64,000 nt of DNA, taken from NCBI GenBank assembly GCA_026388315.1, contig JAPLKA010000055.1:62001-126000 (forward strand), in the 5' to 3' direction. Shown here one piece after another: positions 24,088 to 31,616 of this stretch. Both the position numbers and the translations under genes were made by a program. The notes beneath the pieces are model-generated. The model saw only the letters and a list, made by a program, of their open reading frames with translations. It was not told the origin of the DNA and ran no database searches. The DNA comes from Pseudomonadota bacterium. GTDB lineage: Bacteria > Desulfobacterota > Syntrophorhabdia > Syntrophorhabdales > Syntrophorhabdaceae. Position 1 is the first letter of the stretch, and the number at the start of each line of letters is the position of its first letter.

Positions 24088-25781
24088 TTCAACGAATCAG
24101 AAAACGATTAGGTGAAATTTTATTAGACGCAAACAAATTATCTGAGGATGACCTTCTCAGGGCCCTCACCGAGCAGAAAAAGTACGGTGAAAAGCTCGGG
24201 AAAGTTATTATTAAACTTGGGTTTTTGTCTGCGAAAGAGATCCTCGATATAATAAGTCAACAGCTCCATATACCCATTGTTAATCTCGACAACAAAGAGA
24301 TACCCGAGGAACTTCTAAAATTGCTCCCGCAGGAGCTTGTGAAAAACCATATGGTGCTGCCCATTGAGAGGCGGTTTAATGTATTAAGACTTGCCATGGT
24401 TGACCCCCTTGACATTAATGCCATGGACGAAGTTGCAAGGGCGGTAAAAATGGAGGTTGAGCCCTGTATTGTCACAGATGCTGAGATGAAGCGCGCCCTC
24501 GAAAAGTATTATGGTTTAAAGACTCTTGTGGAAGAGACCCTTGAAAAGATGAGAGAGGGCGAAGACCTTACTTTGGTAAAAGAAGAAGATGAGGACAAAG
24601 AAGAACTTATATCTGTAAATATGGCACAGGAAGAACCTGTCGTAAGGTTTGTAAACAGCCTTCTTGCCCAGGCGTTGAACGACGGCGCCAGTGACATCCA
24701 TGTAGAACCTCAGGAGAAGCGGATGAGGGTGAGGATGAGGATAGATGGGAAATTGAGGGAGGTGCCGTCACCTGAAAAAAAGATGTTTCTCCCCATTATC
24801 TCAAGGATAAAGATACTTGCCGGAATGGACATTGCAAAGACAAGGATCCCGCAGGACGGTAGATTTAATATCAGGGAAGGCTCAAAGGAAGTAGGGTTGA
24901 GGGTCTCCACCTTTCCCACTATTCATGGAGAAAAGGCAGTTTTAAGGCTTCTTGACAAGAGTGCAGCCCTTTACGGTATAGAGAAGCTGGGATTCCTTCC
25001 CCATGATGAGGAAAAAATAAAAATGGTAATTCAAAAACCTTATGGATTTATCCTTTCAACGGGACCTACGGGAAGTGGTAAATCTACAACCTTATATGCC
25101 ATTTTAAACCATCTGAATTCTCCTGAAAAAAATATAATTACCGTTGAAGACCCTGTTGAGTATACCCTTGACGGGCTTGCCCAGGCACAGATTAATCCGA
25201 GGGCAGGTCTTACCTTTGAATCCGGTTTAAGGTCCATATTGCGTCAGGACCCGGATATTATCATGGTCGGTGAAATCCGTGACAAAGAAACAGCAACAAT
25301 CGCAATCCACTCTGCGCTTACCGGTCATCTTGTCCTGTCTACCCTGCACACCAATGATGCGCCGGGCGCTGTATCGAGACTCGTGGAAATGGGGGTCGAA
25401 CCTTTTCTCGTTGCATCATCTGTTTCATGTGTCATAGGTCAGAGGCTCCTTCGAAAAATTTGCGAAGAATGTAAAACAGCCTATCACCCCATACAGGCAG
25501 TCCGTGAGAAATTGAACATTGGTCCGGATGCGGTGCTCTACAAGGGGAAAGGATGTCCTGTATGCAAGTATACGGGATACAAAGGAAGGACCGGTGTATA
25601 CGAGGTGCTTGTCATGGACGACGATATCAGGGAGCTCGTTTTGACAAAGATATCCAGCGATGCAATAAGAAAAATAGCCATGGATAAGGGCATGATGTTA
25701 ATGTATGATGATGCCATGGAGAAGGTTCGTCTTGGCCGTACCACATTGGAAGAAGCGTTGAATGTAACGCAGGTGAATTGA
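24084..25781 (+). CDS. MshE/PilB-type pilus extension ATPase with c-di-GMP-binding N-domain
   Basis: The 565-aa protein starts at GTG 24084. Its N-terminus holds two adjacent 24-residue MshEN motifs, RLGxxLL...L...LxxQ at 8-31 and KLGxxII..GFL...I...IxxQ at 37-60, separated by exactly five residues. That is the arrangement shown in MshE to bind cyclic di-GMP. The ATPase core has GPTGSGKST, VEDPVEY, MVGEIRD and a four-Cys zinc motif (CEEC...CPVC). It drives pilin polymerisation. The first motif lacks the central Gly (Asn instead), so affinity may differ. Confidence 0.88.
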   Translation: MIQRIRKRLGEILLDANKLSEDDLLRALTEQKKYGEKLGKVIIKLGFLSAKEILDIISQQLHIPIVNLDNKEIPEELLKLLPQELVKNHMVLPIERRFNVLRLAMVDPLDINAMDEVARAVKMEVEPCIVTDAEMKRALEKYYGLKTLVEETLEKMREGEDLTLVKEEDEDKEELISVNMAQEEPVVRFVNSLLAQALNDGASDIHVEPQEKRMRVRMRIDGKLREVPSPEKKMFLPIISRIKILAGMDIAKTRIPQDGRFNIREGSKEVGLRVSTFPTIHGEKAVLRLLDKSAALYGIEKLGFLPHDEEKIKMVIQKPYGFILSTGPTGSGKSTTLYAILNHLNSPEKNIITVEDPVEYTLDGLAQAQINPRAGLTFESGLRSILRQDPDIIMVGEIRDKETATIAIHSALTGHLVLSTLHTNDAPGAVSRLVEMGVEPFLVASSVSCVIGQRLLRKICEECKTAYHPIQAVREKLNIGPDAVLYKGKGCPVCKYTGYKGRTGVYEVLVMDDDIRELVLTKISSDAIRKIAMDKGMMLMYDDAMEKVRLGRTTLEEALNVTQVN

Positions 25782-25786
25782 GAAAA

Positions 25787-25858
25787 TGCCGTACATCGTA
25801 CATCGAGAAAGGCTCTTAACGAAGTACGAACGACGAAGTACGAACTACGACGGTTTAT
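25787..25858. repeat. Heptamer repeat spacer between the mshE-like and pilC genes
   Basis: CGTACAT x2 at 25790-25803, then ACGAAGT/ACGAACG-type 7-bp units to 25855. This is the only sizeable gap in the otherwise overlapping pilus operon between 16.1 and 28.1 kb. It shares CGTACAT units with the 13253 tract. Confidence 0.8.
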
Positions 25859-25863
25859 AAGAT

Positions 25864-27090
25864 ATGGCGAAATTTGCCTATAAGGCACGGGACGAAAAGG
25901 GCGCTTTGATAACTGGTGTGATGGATGGTGAAAATAAAAGGGCCATCTATACGCAGCTTGATACAATGGGTCTTTTTCCAATTTCTGCTTCTGAAGAAAA
26001 GAAGGGCGCATCATCCTCTATCAACACAAACTTTGCCATATTCAATAAGGTGAAGTATGATGACCTGATATTTTTTACACGGCAACTCCAGACGGTTGTC
26101 AGGGCAGGCATCCCGCTTATTTCCGGTCTCAAGGCGCTTGAAGAGCAAACGACAAACTCGAGGCTGAAAGAGGCAATTAAAAACGTTTATCAGGACATTG
26201 ACAGAGGGCAGAGCTTCTCTGATTCACTTGCAAAACATAAAAACGTATTCCCTGAAATCTATGTGAGCATGATACGGGCGGGAGAAGTGAGCGGTTCCCT
26301 TGAGGAGGTATTTGAGCGCCTTTCGGGTGTCCTTGAGTTTCAGATGAAGACCAAGGAGATGCTGAAATCAGCCATGCGATATCCTATGTTTGTCATCATT
26401 ACACTTGTAGGCGCATTTGTTGTGCTCATCAAATTTGTAGTGCCTAAATTTGCAGACATTTTCAAAAGTGCAAAGGTTGCGCTTCCCCTGCCCACAAGGC
26501 TTCTCCTGTTTATGAGTGATATAGCCCAGGAGTATACCCTGCCTGTAATAGTATTATTTATCGCAACCGTGGCAGCCTTTATCTTTTATAAAAGGACGAA
26601 GCAGGGCGCTATGACTATTGACAGGCTGAAGTTAAAAGTTCCCATCATCGGTCCCATTATCCTTAAAATATGTATGAACAGGTTTGCATTTATGCTGGAA
26701 AACCTCGTCAGAGCAGGTCTCCCCATTGTTCAAACATTAGCGATAGTATCAAAAACAGTAGGGAACGAATTTATAGCAAAGAAGATCGACGAGATAAGCG
26801 GAAAGGTTGAAAAAGGAAAAGGTATTACAAAACCCATGAAGGAGGCGCAAATTTTCCCTCCCCTTGTCCTGCATCTTGTTTCGACAGGTGAGGAGACAGG
26901 TGGACTTGAAGAAATGCTGCGGGAAGTATCCATACACTACGACAGGGAGATTACCTATTCGGTAACCAGGCTTTCGGCATGGATAGAACCTATTATGACA
27001 GCAGGGCTTTCTATTATGGTGTTGTTCATGGCGCTCGCTATTTTCATGCCATGGTGGAATATGATGGGGGCATTAAAGGGTGGTGGTTGA
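25864..27090 (+). CDS. pilC: Pilus inner-membrane platform protein PilC/MshG (GspF family)
   Basis: A 408-aa polytopic protein with two GspF domains. Opening KFAYKARDEKGALITGVMDG and FFTRQLQTVVRAGIPLISGL are diagnostic, repeated in the second half as MNRFAFMLENLVRAGLPIVQ. Three membrane helices (about 173-193, 225-245, 375-397). It is the platform on which the extension and retraction ATPases act. Its stop TGA overlaps the TTG start of the sensor kinase, so structural and regulatory genes are coupled. Confidence 0.9.
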   Translation: MAKFAYKARDEKGALITGVMDGENKRAIYTQLDTMGLFPISASEEKKGASSSINTNFAIFNKVKYDDLIFFTRQLQTVVRAGIPLISGLKALEEQTTNSRLKEAIKNVYQDIDRGQSFSDSLAKHKNVFPEIYVSMIRAGEVSGSLEEVFERLSGVLEFQMKTKEMLKSAMRYPMFVIITLVGAFVVLIKFVVPKFADIFKSAKVALPLPTRLLLFMSDIAQEYTLPVIVLFIATVAAFIFYKRTKQGAMTIDRLKLKVPIIGPIILKICMNRFAFMLENLVRAGLPIVQTLAIVSKTVGNEFIAKKIDEISGKVEKGKGITKPMKEAQIFPPLVLHLVSTGEETGGLEEMLREVSIHYDREITYSVTRLSAWIEPIMTAGLSIMVLFMALAIFMPWWNMMGALKGGG

Positions 27091-28109
27091 AAAAGTTTTT
27101 TAAAGACCCGAAGAATTTACGCTACAGTTTAAACACTATTATACCTGTGGTAGTTTTTCTTACCAGTATCCTTGCTGCGGTTACAGCAAGAAGTTTTTAT
27201 ACAAATCCCAGGACAGACTATATCTGGATTATCTCCGTATCGCTCTTTGCTTCTCTCTGTTCATTATTTGTGGTTCTTGCGGTGACTCAACCCCTTAAAG
27301 AATTGCTTACCCGTGCCGAACAGCTTGTGCGATTTCAGGGGAAGAAGTCTGAACGTGGGCAGATGATAGAGATATATCAATTGATTGAAAGATTAATAGA
27401 ACTTGTGAAATCAGAAGAAACAGGAAAACGCGGAGACAAAACAAATGTCATTGAAGGGATAGAGAGACTTGATTACCTGCTTCCGCTGGGCTATATGTCA
27501 CTTATGGTTGCGCATGAAGTAAGGAACCCCCTGAGTACAATTACCGGTATGAGTGAGCTTTTAAAAGAGAAGATGGAAGGTTCTGAGACTAAAGCATATG
27601 CAGACGCTATTTTGGATGCCGCCAGGAAGATAGACGTATTTACGAAAGAACTCCTTGATTTTACCGATGCCGAGCTTGAAACGGATGAAGTTGATATAAA
27701 CAGGATAGTGGAAGAGGTAATAAAAGCGGTAAGCAGGGATTTTAAGGAAGTAGAGTTTGAATTTGAAAAAGGAGATGCTGTATTATTTGTTGGAGATTCG
27801 AACAAATTATTTCAGGCTATACACAATATTATTAAAAACGCCTTTGAATATGAAAAGAGCGGTGGTTTTGTAAGAGTGAAAACAGATTTTAGTGACCCTG
27901 TAACAATATCTGTCTTTAATAAAAGCTCATCCATAGATGAAAACGACCTTGACTCAATATTCAAGCCCTTTTTTACAAAGAAGAAGGGTGGCAAGGGGTT
28001 GGGCTTATTCATTGCCATGAGAAATGTTAAATTACATGGTGGGGATATCAAGGTCGAAAGCGGGGAAGGGGGCACGATGTTTACGATACAGCTACCTGGG
28101 GACAGGTGA
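27087..28109 (+). CDS. Membrane histidine kinase (PilS/NtrB-like)
   Basis: I place the start at TTG 27087, overlapping the pilC stop as TTGA, rather than at an upstream in-frame ATG inside pilC. The ~340-aa protein has two membrane helices (about 13-33 and 42-65), a short linker, HisKA with MVAHEVRNPLS (phospho-acceptor H143) and an HATPase_c domain (FQAIHNIIKNAFEYEKSGGF, then GKGLGLF). It probably phosphorylates the NtrC-type regulator encoded next, the PilS-PilR arrangement, so pilin transcription is the likely output. Confidence 0.85.
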   Translation: MKKFFKDPKNLRYSLNTIIPVVVFLTSILAAVTARSFYTNPRTDYIWIISVSLFASLCSLFVVLAVTQPLKELLTRAEQLVRFQGKKSERGQMIEIYQLIERLIELVKSEETGKRGDKTNVIEGIERLDYLLPLGYMSLMVAHEVRNPLSTITGMSELLKEKMEGSETKAYADAILDAARKIDVFTKELLDFTDAELETDEVDINRIVEEVIKAVSRDFKEVEFEFEKGDAVLFVGDSNKLFQAIHNIIKNAFEYEKSGGFVRVKTDFSDPVTISVFNKSSSIDENDLDSIFKPFFTKKKGGKGLGLFIAMRNVKLHGGDIKVESGEGGTMFTIQLPGDR

Positions 28110-28111
28110 AA

Positions 28112-28245
28112 AGTGGAAGGAAAGAACCGAATCGGCGAATCGGCGAAACGGCGAAACGAGCAATTCATTTTCAGATTTCCGATCACGAATTACGGCCTCT
28201 AACGAATCACGGATTTGTTTTCACTTGAACCCTCGACCCCTATTA
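28112..28245. repeat. 8-bp and 7-bp repeats between the kinase and regulator genes
   Basis: CGAATCGG x2 and CGAAACGG x2 (8-bp, 28128-28159), then CGAATTA/CGAATCA-like units to about 28212. An open frame runs through it into the regulator, but the true regulator start is ATG 28258. Confidence 0.8.
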
Positions 28246-28257
28246 TTTTGGAGAGAT

Positions 28258-29619
28258 ATGAACGAAAAGATTGTAATTATTGAAGATGATCCCGGTGTGA
28301 GGTTTTTCCTCGAAGAGGCTCTCAAAGGGGAAGGCTATACCCCTCTGTCTTTTGAATCGTATGAGGATGCATTCCTCACCGTAGCAAATGATATCAGCCT
28401 AATCATTATGGACATAAACCTCCCCGGTATTGACGGTCTTTCAGCGATTGATGAAATTAAAAAGAAGACAGACACTCCGATTGTCATTATTACAGCTTAT
28501 GGAACAAAGAAAAACGCCATGGAGGCAATCCAGCGCGGCGCCACGGATTTTTTTATAAAGCCCATTGCCCTTGATGAACTCAAGATTGTTGTGAAGAGAA
28601 CCTTGGGTACGAGAAAATTAATAAAGGAAGTGGAATTATCAAAGGAAGAAGAACTGAAAGATTACATATATCATGGGGTTGTGGGCAAATCTTCGGGTAT
28701 GCGGGAAATCTTCAGGAGTGTTGAAAGATTTGCCGACAGGGATATCACGGTCCTCATTACCGGCGAGACCGGGGTTGGCAAAGAGGAGATTGCAAAACTG
28801 ATTCATACCTTATCGAAACGAAAAGGTAAACTTATTACGGTAAATTGTGCATCTATTCCGGATAATCTGTTGGAAAGTGAGCTTTTCGGATATGAAAAGG
28901 GCGCTTTCACGGGTGCAGTACAACAGAAACAGGGGAAATTTGAGCTAGCCGATGGTGGGACGATCATTCTGGACGAGATAGGCGAGATGAGCCCCTATCT
29001 CCAGGCGAAATTGTTGAGGGTCATCGAAACAAAAGAAATAGAAAGACTTGGTGATATCAAAAAACGAAAAATCGATGCGAGGATCATAGCGACTACAAAC
29101 AAGGAGCTTGCAAAGGAGATGAAGGAAGGCAGGTTCAGAGAGGACCTTTATTTTCGTCTTGCCCAGATTCATATTGTGATCCCGCCATTGAGAGAAAGAA
29201 AAGAAGACATATCTGTTTTGATGGACAGTTATCTGGTTAATATCTCAAAAGATGCAGGCACATTCTTTAATATCTCAAAAGACGTATGGAATCTGCTTCT
29301 TGAATATGACTGGCCCGGGAATGTGAGAGAGCTTGTAAATGCAATAAAGAGGGCAGCTATTATGTGCGATGGAAACCTGATTACCCGTGACGATCTGCCT
29401 CTTCATTTAAAAGGTGATTACAGGCTTGACGGGAAGGCATATTCCGATACGTTGCTCGATGATGCGATATCTGCCTTGGAAAAAAGAATGGTCATTGACG
29501 CACTGAAAAAGACAAACGGTTCCCAGGTAAGGGCTGCAAAACGCCTTGGGATCTCCGAGCGGAGCATGTGGTATCGGGTAAAGAAGTATGGTATTTTAGA
29601 TGCAGTGAATAGTGAATAG
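28258..29619 (+). CDS. NtrC-family sigma-54 activator (PilR-like)
   Basis: A 453-aa regulator from ATG 28258 (GGAGAG ribosome-binding site). The receiver domain has phospho-acceptor D52 ([12 protein letters not shown]). The AAA+ domain has Walker A GETGVGKE and the sigma-54-contacting GAFTGA loop at 215-220. It ends in a Fis-type HTH ([20 protein letters not shown]). It is encoded directly after the sensor kinase, and a strong sigma-54 promoter lies 0.95 kb downstream before the pilin genes. The last codons and stop (AGTGAATAGTGAATAG) are themselves heptamer repeat, so the C-terminus may have been altered. Confidence 0.92.
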   Translation: MNEKIVIIEDDPGVRFFLEEALKGEGYTPLSFESYEDAFLTVANDISLIIMDINLPGIDGLSAIDEIKKKTDTPIVIITAYGTKKNAMEAIQRGATDFFIKPIALDELKIVVKRTLGTRKLIKEVELSKEEELKDYIYHGVVGKSSGMREIFRSVERFADRDITVLITGETGVGKEEIAKLIHTLSKRKGKLITVNCASIPDNLLESELFGYEKGAFTGAVQQKQGKFELADGGTIILDEIGEMSPYLQAKLLRVIETKEIERLGDIKKRKIDARIIATTNKELAKEMKEGRFREDLYFRLAQIHIVIPPLRERKEDISVLMDSYLVNISKDAGTFFNISKDVWNLLLEYDWPGNVRELVNAIKRAAIMCDGNLITRDDLPLHLKGDYRLDGKAYSDTLLDDAISALEKRMVIDALKKTNGSQVRAAKRLGISERSMWYRVKKYGILDAVNSE

Positions 29620-29650
29620 CTGATGGTTTACATAATATTCCAAAGTTCAG

Positions 29651-29679
29651 TTGACGGTTGTTAGCAAATATGCTAACCT
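29651..29679 (+). promoter_or_regulatory. higBA promoter with operator palindrome
   Basis: TTGACG (29651-29656), a 17-bp spacer and TAACCT (29674-29679) precede higB. A palindrome TTAGCA-AATA-TGCTAA (29661-29676) fills the spacer and touches the -10, so HigA binding there would block polymerase. Confidence 0.6.
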
Positions 29680-29686
29680 TTATTCT

Positions 29687-30013
29687 ATGAGCTACTCTAT
29701 TGAGTATTTTCATTTGCGTGTCAAGGCTGAGATCGAAAGCTGGCCCGACGGTATATTGGCGGATTATGCGAGAATTGTAGAGTTGCTAATGGAGTTCGGA
29801 CCTAATATACATATGCCGCATTCACGTGCCATTGGTGGCGGACTTTTCGAGTTGAGGCCACGCGGTAGGGAAGGCATTGGTCGAGCGTTGTATTGTTTTA
29901 TTGCCGGCCAGCGTGTTGTGATACTCCATGCATTTGTAAAGAAAACACAAAATACCCCGGAGCAGGATTTGAGGATTGCCCGGAAAAGGATGAAAGAGGT
30001 GCAGAATGGCTGA
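29687..30013 (+). CDS. higB: HigB-like toxin (phage Gp49/RelE superfamily)
   Basis: Start ATG 29687 (MSYSIEYFHLRVKAE) is preferred to TTG 29651, which lies in the promoter. The 108-aa protein has the Gp49-type pattern WPDGILADYARIVELLMEFG, GGGLFELRPRGREGIGRALY, ILHAFVKKTQNTP and EQDLRIARKRMKE, which defines HigB-type ribosome-dependent RNases. The gene order toxin-then-antitoxin is typical of HigBA. It overlaps higA by 8 bp. Confidence 0.88.
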   Translation: MSYSIEYFHLRVKAEIESWPDGILADYARIVELLMEFGPNIHMPHSRAIGGGLFELRPRGREGIGRALYCFIAGQRVVILHAFVKKTQNTPEQDLRIARKRMKEVQNG

Positions 30014-30335
30014 ATTGAAATATCAACCTATTTCCCATGACCACGAGGTATTTCTCAAGAATGCCAAAAGGCGGGAAGGGTTCAGGAAGATATACGAAGA
30101 TTTGGGAGAAGAGTACACCCTTATCCGTGAGATGCTTGCGGCGCGTTCAAAAGCGGGCCTTACCCAAGAAGCTGTCGCAGAATTAATGGGGACGACTAAA
30201 AGCGCCGTTTCACGCCTGGAATCTGCGGGCAAGCATGCTCCTTCCCTGACCACCCTCAAAAAGTATGCTCATGCTGTTGGTTGCCATCTGGAAGTCAAAT
30301 TAATTCCAAGTTCATCCTTGCCGCATGGCTCATAA
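30006..30335 (+). CDS. higA: HigA-like antitoxin (XRE-type HTH)
   Basis: A 109-aa protein. The N-terminal segment (SHDHEVFLKNAKRREGFRKI) probably contacts the toxin. The Xre HTH spans 45-95 (RSKAGLTQEAVAELMGTTKS, then SRLESAGKHAPSL). It should repress from the palindrome at 29661. The last residues (LPHGS) are encoded by the beginning of a heptamer tract, another case of repeats at a gene end. Confidence 0.9.
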   Translation: MAELKYQPISHDHEVFLKNAKRREGFRKIYEDLGEEYTLIREMLAARSKAGLTQEAVAELMGTTKSAVSRLESAGKHAPSLTTLKKYAHAVGCHLEVKLIPSSSLPHGS

Positions 30336-30545
30336 CTCATAACTCATGGTTTATGTCTCATAGCTCATGGTTTTAATACCTTTGCTATCAGCTATGATCT
30401 CTGAGCTAAATTGTTGCTTTGCTACAATTTTTGTAGCTCCACACTCCCGCTATATGCTATACGCTCCCCGCTCTAAGCTCTACGCCTGTTCCTGTCCTCA
30501 CGCAGTGGGGGCTCGCTTGGCGGGGGCTATCCGCTATCCGCTCAA
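30325..30545. repeat. Heptamer-rich gap between higA and the pilin promoter
   Basis: CATAACT x2 and CATAGCT/CATGGTT units lie at 30325-30372. After a less regular stretch come GCTATAC/GCTCCCC/GCTCTAA/GCTCTAC units near 30450-30485, and GCTATCC x2 plus GCTCAAC at 30528-30547. No gene is seen in 30336-30617 apart from the sigma-54 promoter at its end. Confidence 0.75.
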
Positions 30546-30556
30546 CGTCCTGAACG

Positions 30557-30572
30557 TGGCATGAAGGTTGCA
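30557..30572 (+). promoter_or_regulatory. Sigma-54 (RpoN) promoter of the major pilin operon
   Basis: TGGCATG-AAGG-TTGCA matches the -24/-12 consensus TGGCACG-N4-TTGCW with only C to T changed. The invariant GG (30558-30559) and GC (30570-30571) are exactly 10 bp apart. It lies 154 bp before the first pilin and downstream of a GAFTGA-type activator gene. Confidence 0.85.
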
Positions 30573-30617
30573 AAGTACATTGTCATGATTATCAGGAAGG
30601 AACAGGAAGGATATTAA

Positions 30618-30722
30618 ATGGAGCATTTTCTTATGATAAAGACATTGAGGGAGGTGAGAAAAGGCAACGATTGTATTGTTTCAGGGAATTTAAGACGGAA
30701 AGAAAAAAATAAGGAGGCATAA
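30618..30722 (+). CDS. Possible small leader ORF before the pilin gene
   Basis: ATG 30618 has a good AGGAAGG ribosome-binding site and opens a 34-codon frame (MEHFLMIKTLREVRKGND...). It stops at TAA 30720-30722, three bases before the pilin ATG, and its last codons contain the pilin RBS AAGGAGG. The peptide is basic and Cys-containing, with no recognised family. It could be a leader peptide coupling translation to pilin, or simply an open 5' UTR. Confidence 0.35.
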   Translation: MEHFLMIKTLREVRKGNDCIVSGNLRRKEKNKEA

Positions 30723-30725
30723 AAT

Positions 30726-31091
30726 ATGAAAACATTAAGAAACAACAAAGGTTTTACCTTAATCGAGCTTATCATAGTCATCATCATCCTTGGTATCCTC
30801 GCAGCAGTTGCAGTCCCGAAGTACATTGACATGCAGACCCAGGCGAGAAATGCAGCGGCAGACGGCATCTTAGCTGGTTTAAAGGGTGCAGAGAGCGTTT
30901 TGTTTGCAAGCCAGCTCGTGGGTACGATTCCTGCTGCAAACTTTACCGGTGCTAATGTGGTCGCCAATGTTACGGGAGTGACATTTGCCGGCACAGGTCC
31001 CTGGACTAACGTAATCAGTACTGTAACCTACACCTTCACACGTACCGGTGGCAACGCCACTGAAGCTGGAACATGGGCCAGAACGCCATAA
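30726..31091 (+). CDS. MSHA-like major type IV pilin (copy 1)
   Basis: A 121-aa type IVa pilin. Leader MKTLRNNKG is followed by FTLIELIIVIIILGILAAVA and VPKYIDMQTQARNAAADGIL, strongly MshA-like. The short C-terminal half is rich in Thr/Gly/Ala and ends GTWARTP, without the Cys pair of classical pilins. It has the sigma-54 promoter upstream and RBS AAGGAGG. Transcription is therefore probably RpoN- and PilR-dependent. A second pilin gene follows after 131 bp. Confidence 0.9.
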   Translation: MKTLRNNKGFTLIELIIVIIILGILAAVAVPKYIDMQTQARNAAADGILAGLKGAESVLFASQLVGTIPAANFTGANVVANVTGVTFAGTGPWTNVISTVTYTFTRTGGNATEAGTWARTP

Positions 31092-31222
31092 GGGGTTAAA
31101 ACCATGCATTGAACGATGTACGGGACGATCAATTCGGCCTCCGTGCATCACTCAATGCTAAGCATAGAAGCAAATGCCGTTGAAACAATAGTTTTTGAGA
31201 ACAGATTGTGGGTGTATTCGAG

Positions 31223-31591
31223 ATGAAGCTGAAGAAAATGGACACACGAGGATTTACACTTGTTGAGCTTATCATAGTCATCATCATCCTGGGCATCCTG
31301 GCGGCCGTCGCAATTCCGCAGTATATTAACATGCAGACCCAGGCGAAAGATGCGACAGCCGACGGTATATTATCCGCTTTGCGGAGTTCTGAAAACATTC
31401 TGTTTTCTGGTCAGCTTACCGGTGTGGTTCCTGCTGCAAACTTTACCGGCGCTAATGTGGTCGCCAATGTTACGGGAGTGACATTTGCCGGTGCCGGTCC
31501 CTGGACTAACGTAATCAGTGGTACCACCTACACCTTCACGCGTACCGGTGGCAACGCCACTGCTCTTGGAACATGGGCCAGAACGCCATAA
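31223..31591 (+). CDS. MSHA-like major type IV pilin (copy 2)
   Basis: A paralogue of the preceding pilin from ATG 31223 (leader MKLKKMDTRG, then FTLVELIIVIIILGILAAVA). The spine (IPQYINMQTQAKDATADGIL) and the last ~45 residues (NFTGANVVANVTGVTFAG to GTWARTP) are almost identical to copy 1, while the middle (SALRSSENILFSGQLTGVV) differs. No separate strong promoter is seen, so it may be cotranscribed with copy 1. It is followed closely by the GT-C-like membrane protein. Confidence 0.88.
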   Translation: MKLKKMDTRGFTLVELIIVIIILGILAAVAIPQYINMQTQAKDATADGILSALRSSENILFSGQLTGVVPAANFTGANVVANVTGVTFAGAGPWTNVISGTTYTFTRTGGNATALGTWARTP

Positions 31592-31616
31592 GGCGAGCAT
31601 CCTGTGTGCCAACCAC

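Noticed and set aside
26979-27086. N-terminal extension of the histidine kinase
   Set aside because: These codons lie wholly inside pilC in another frame; the TTG overlapping the pilC stop gives a normal membrane-anchored kinase.
28024-28257. N-terminal extension of the NtrC-type regulator
   Set aside because: It overlaps the kinase gene and the 8-bp repeats; the receiver domain starts right at ATG 28258 with a good RBS.
31518-31616. Upstream start of the GT-C-like protein
   Set aside because: The extension is a shadow frame of the second pilin; ATG 31617 is the first start outside it.
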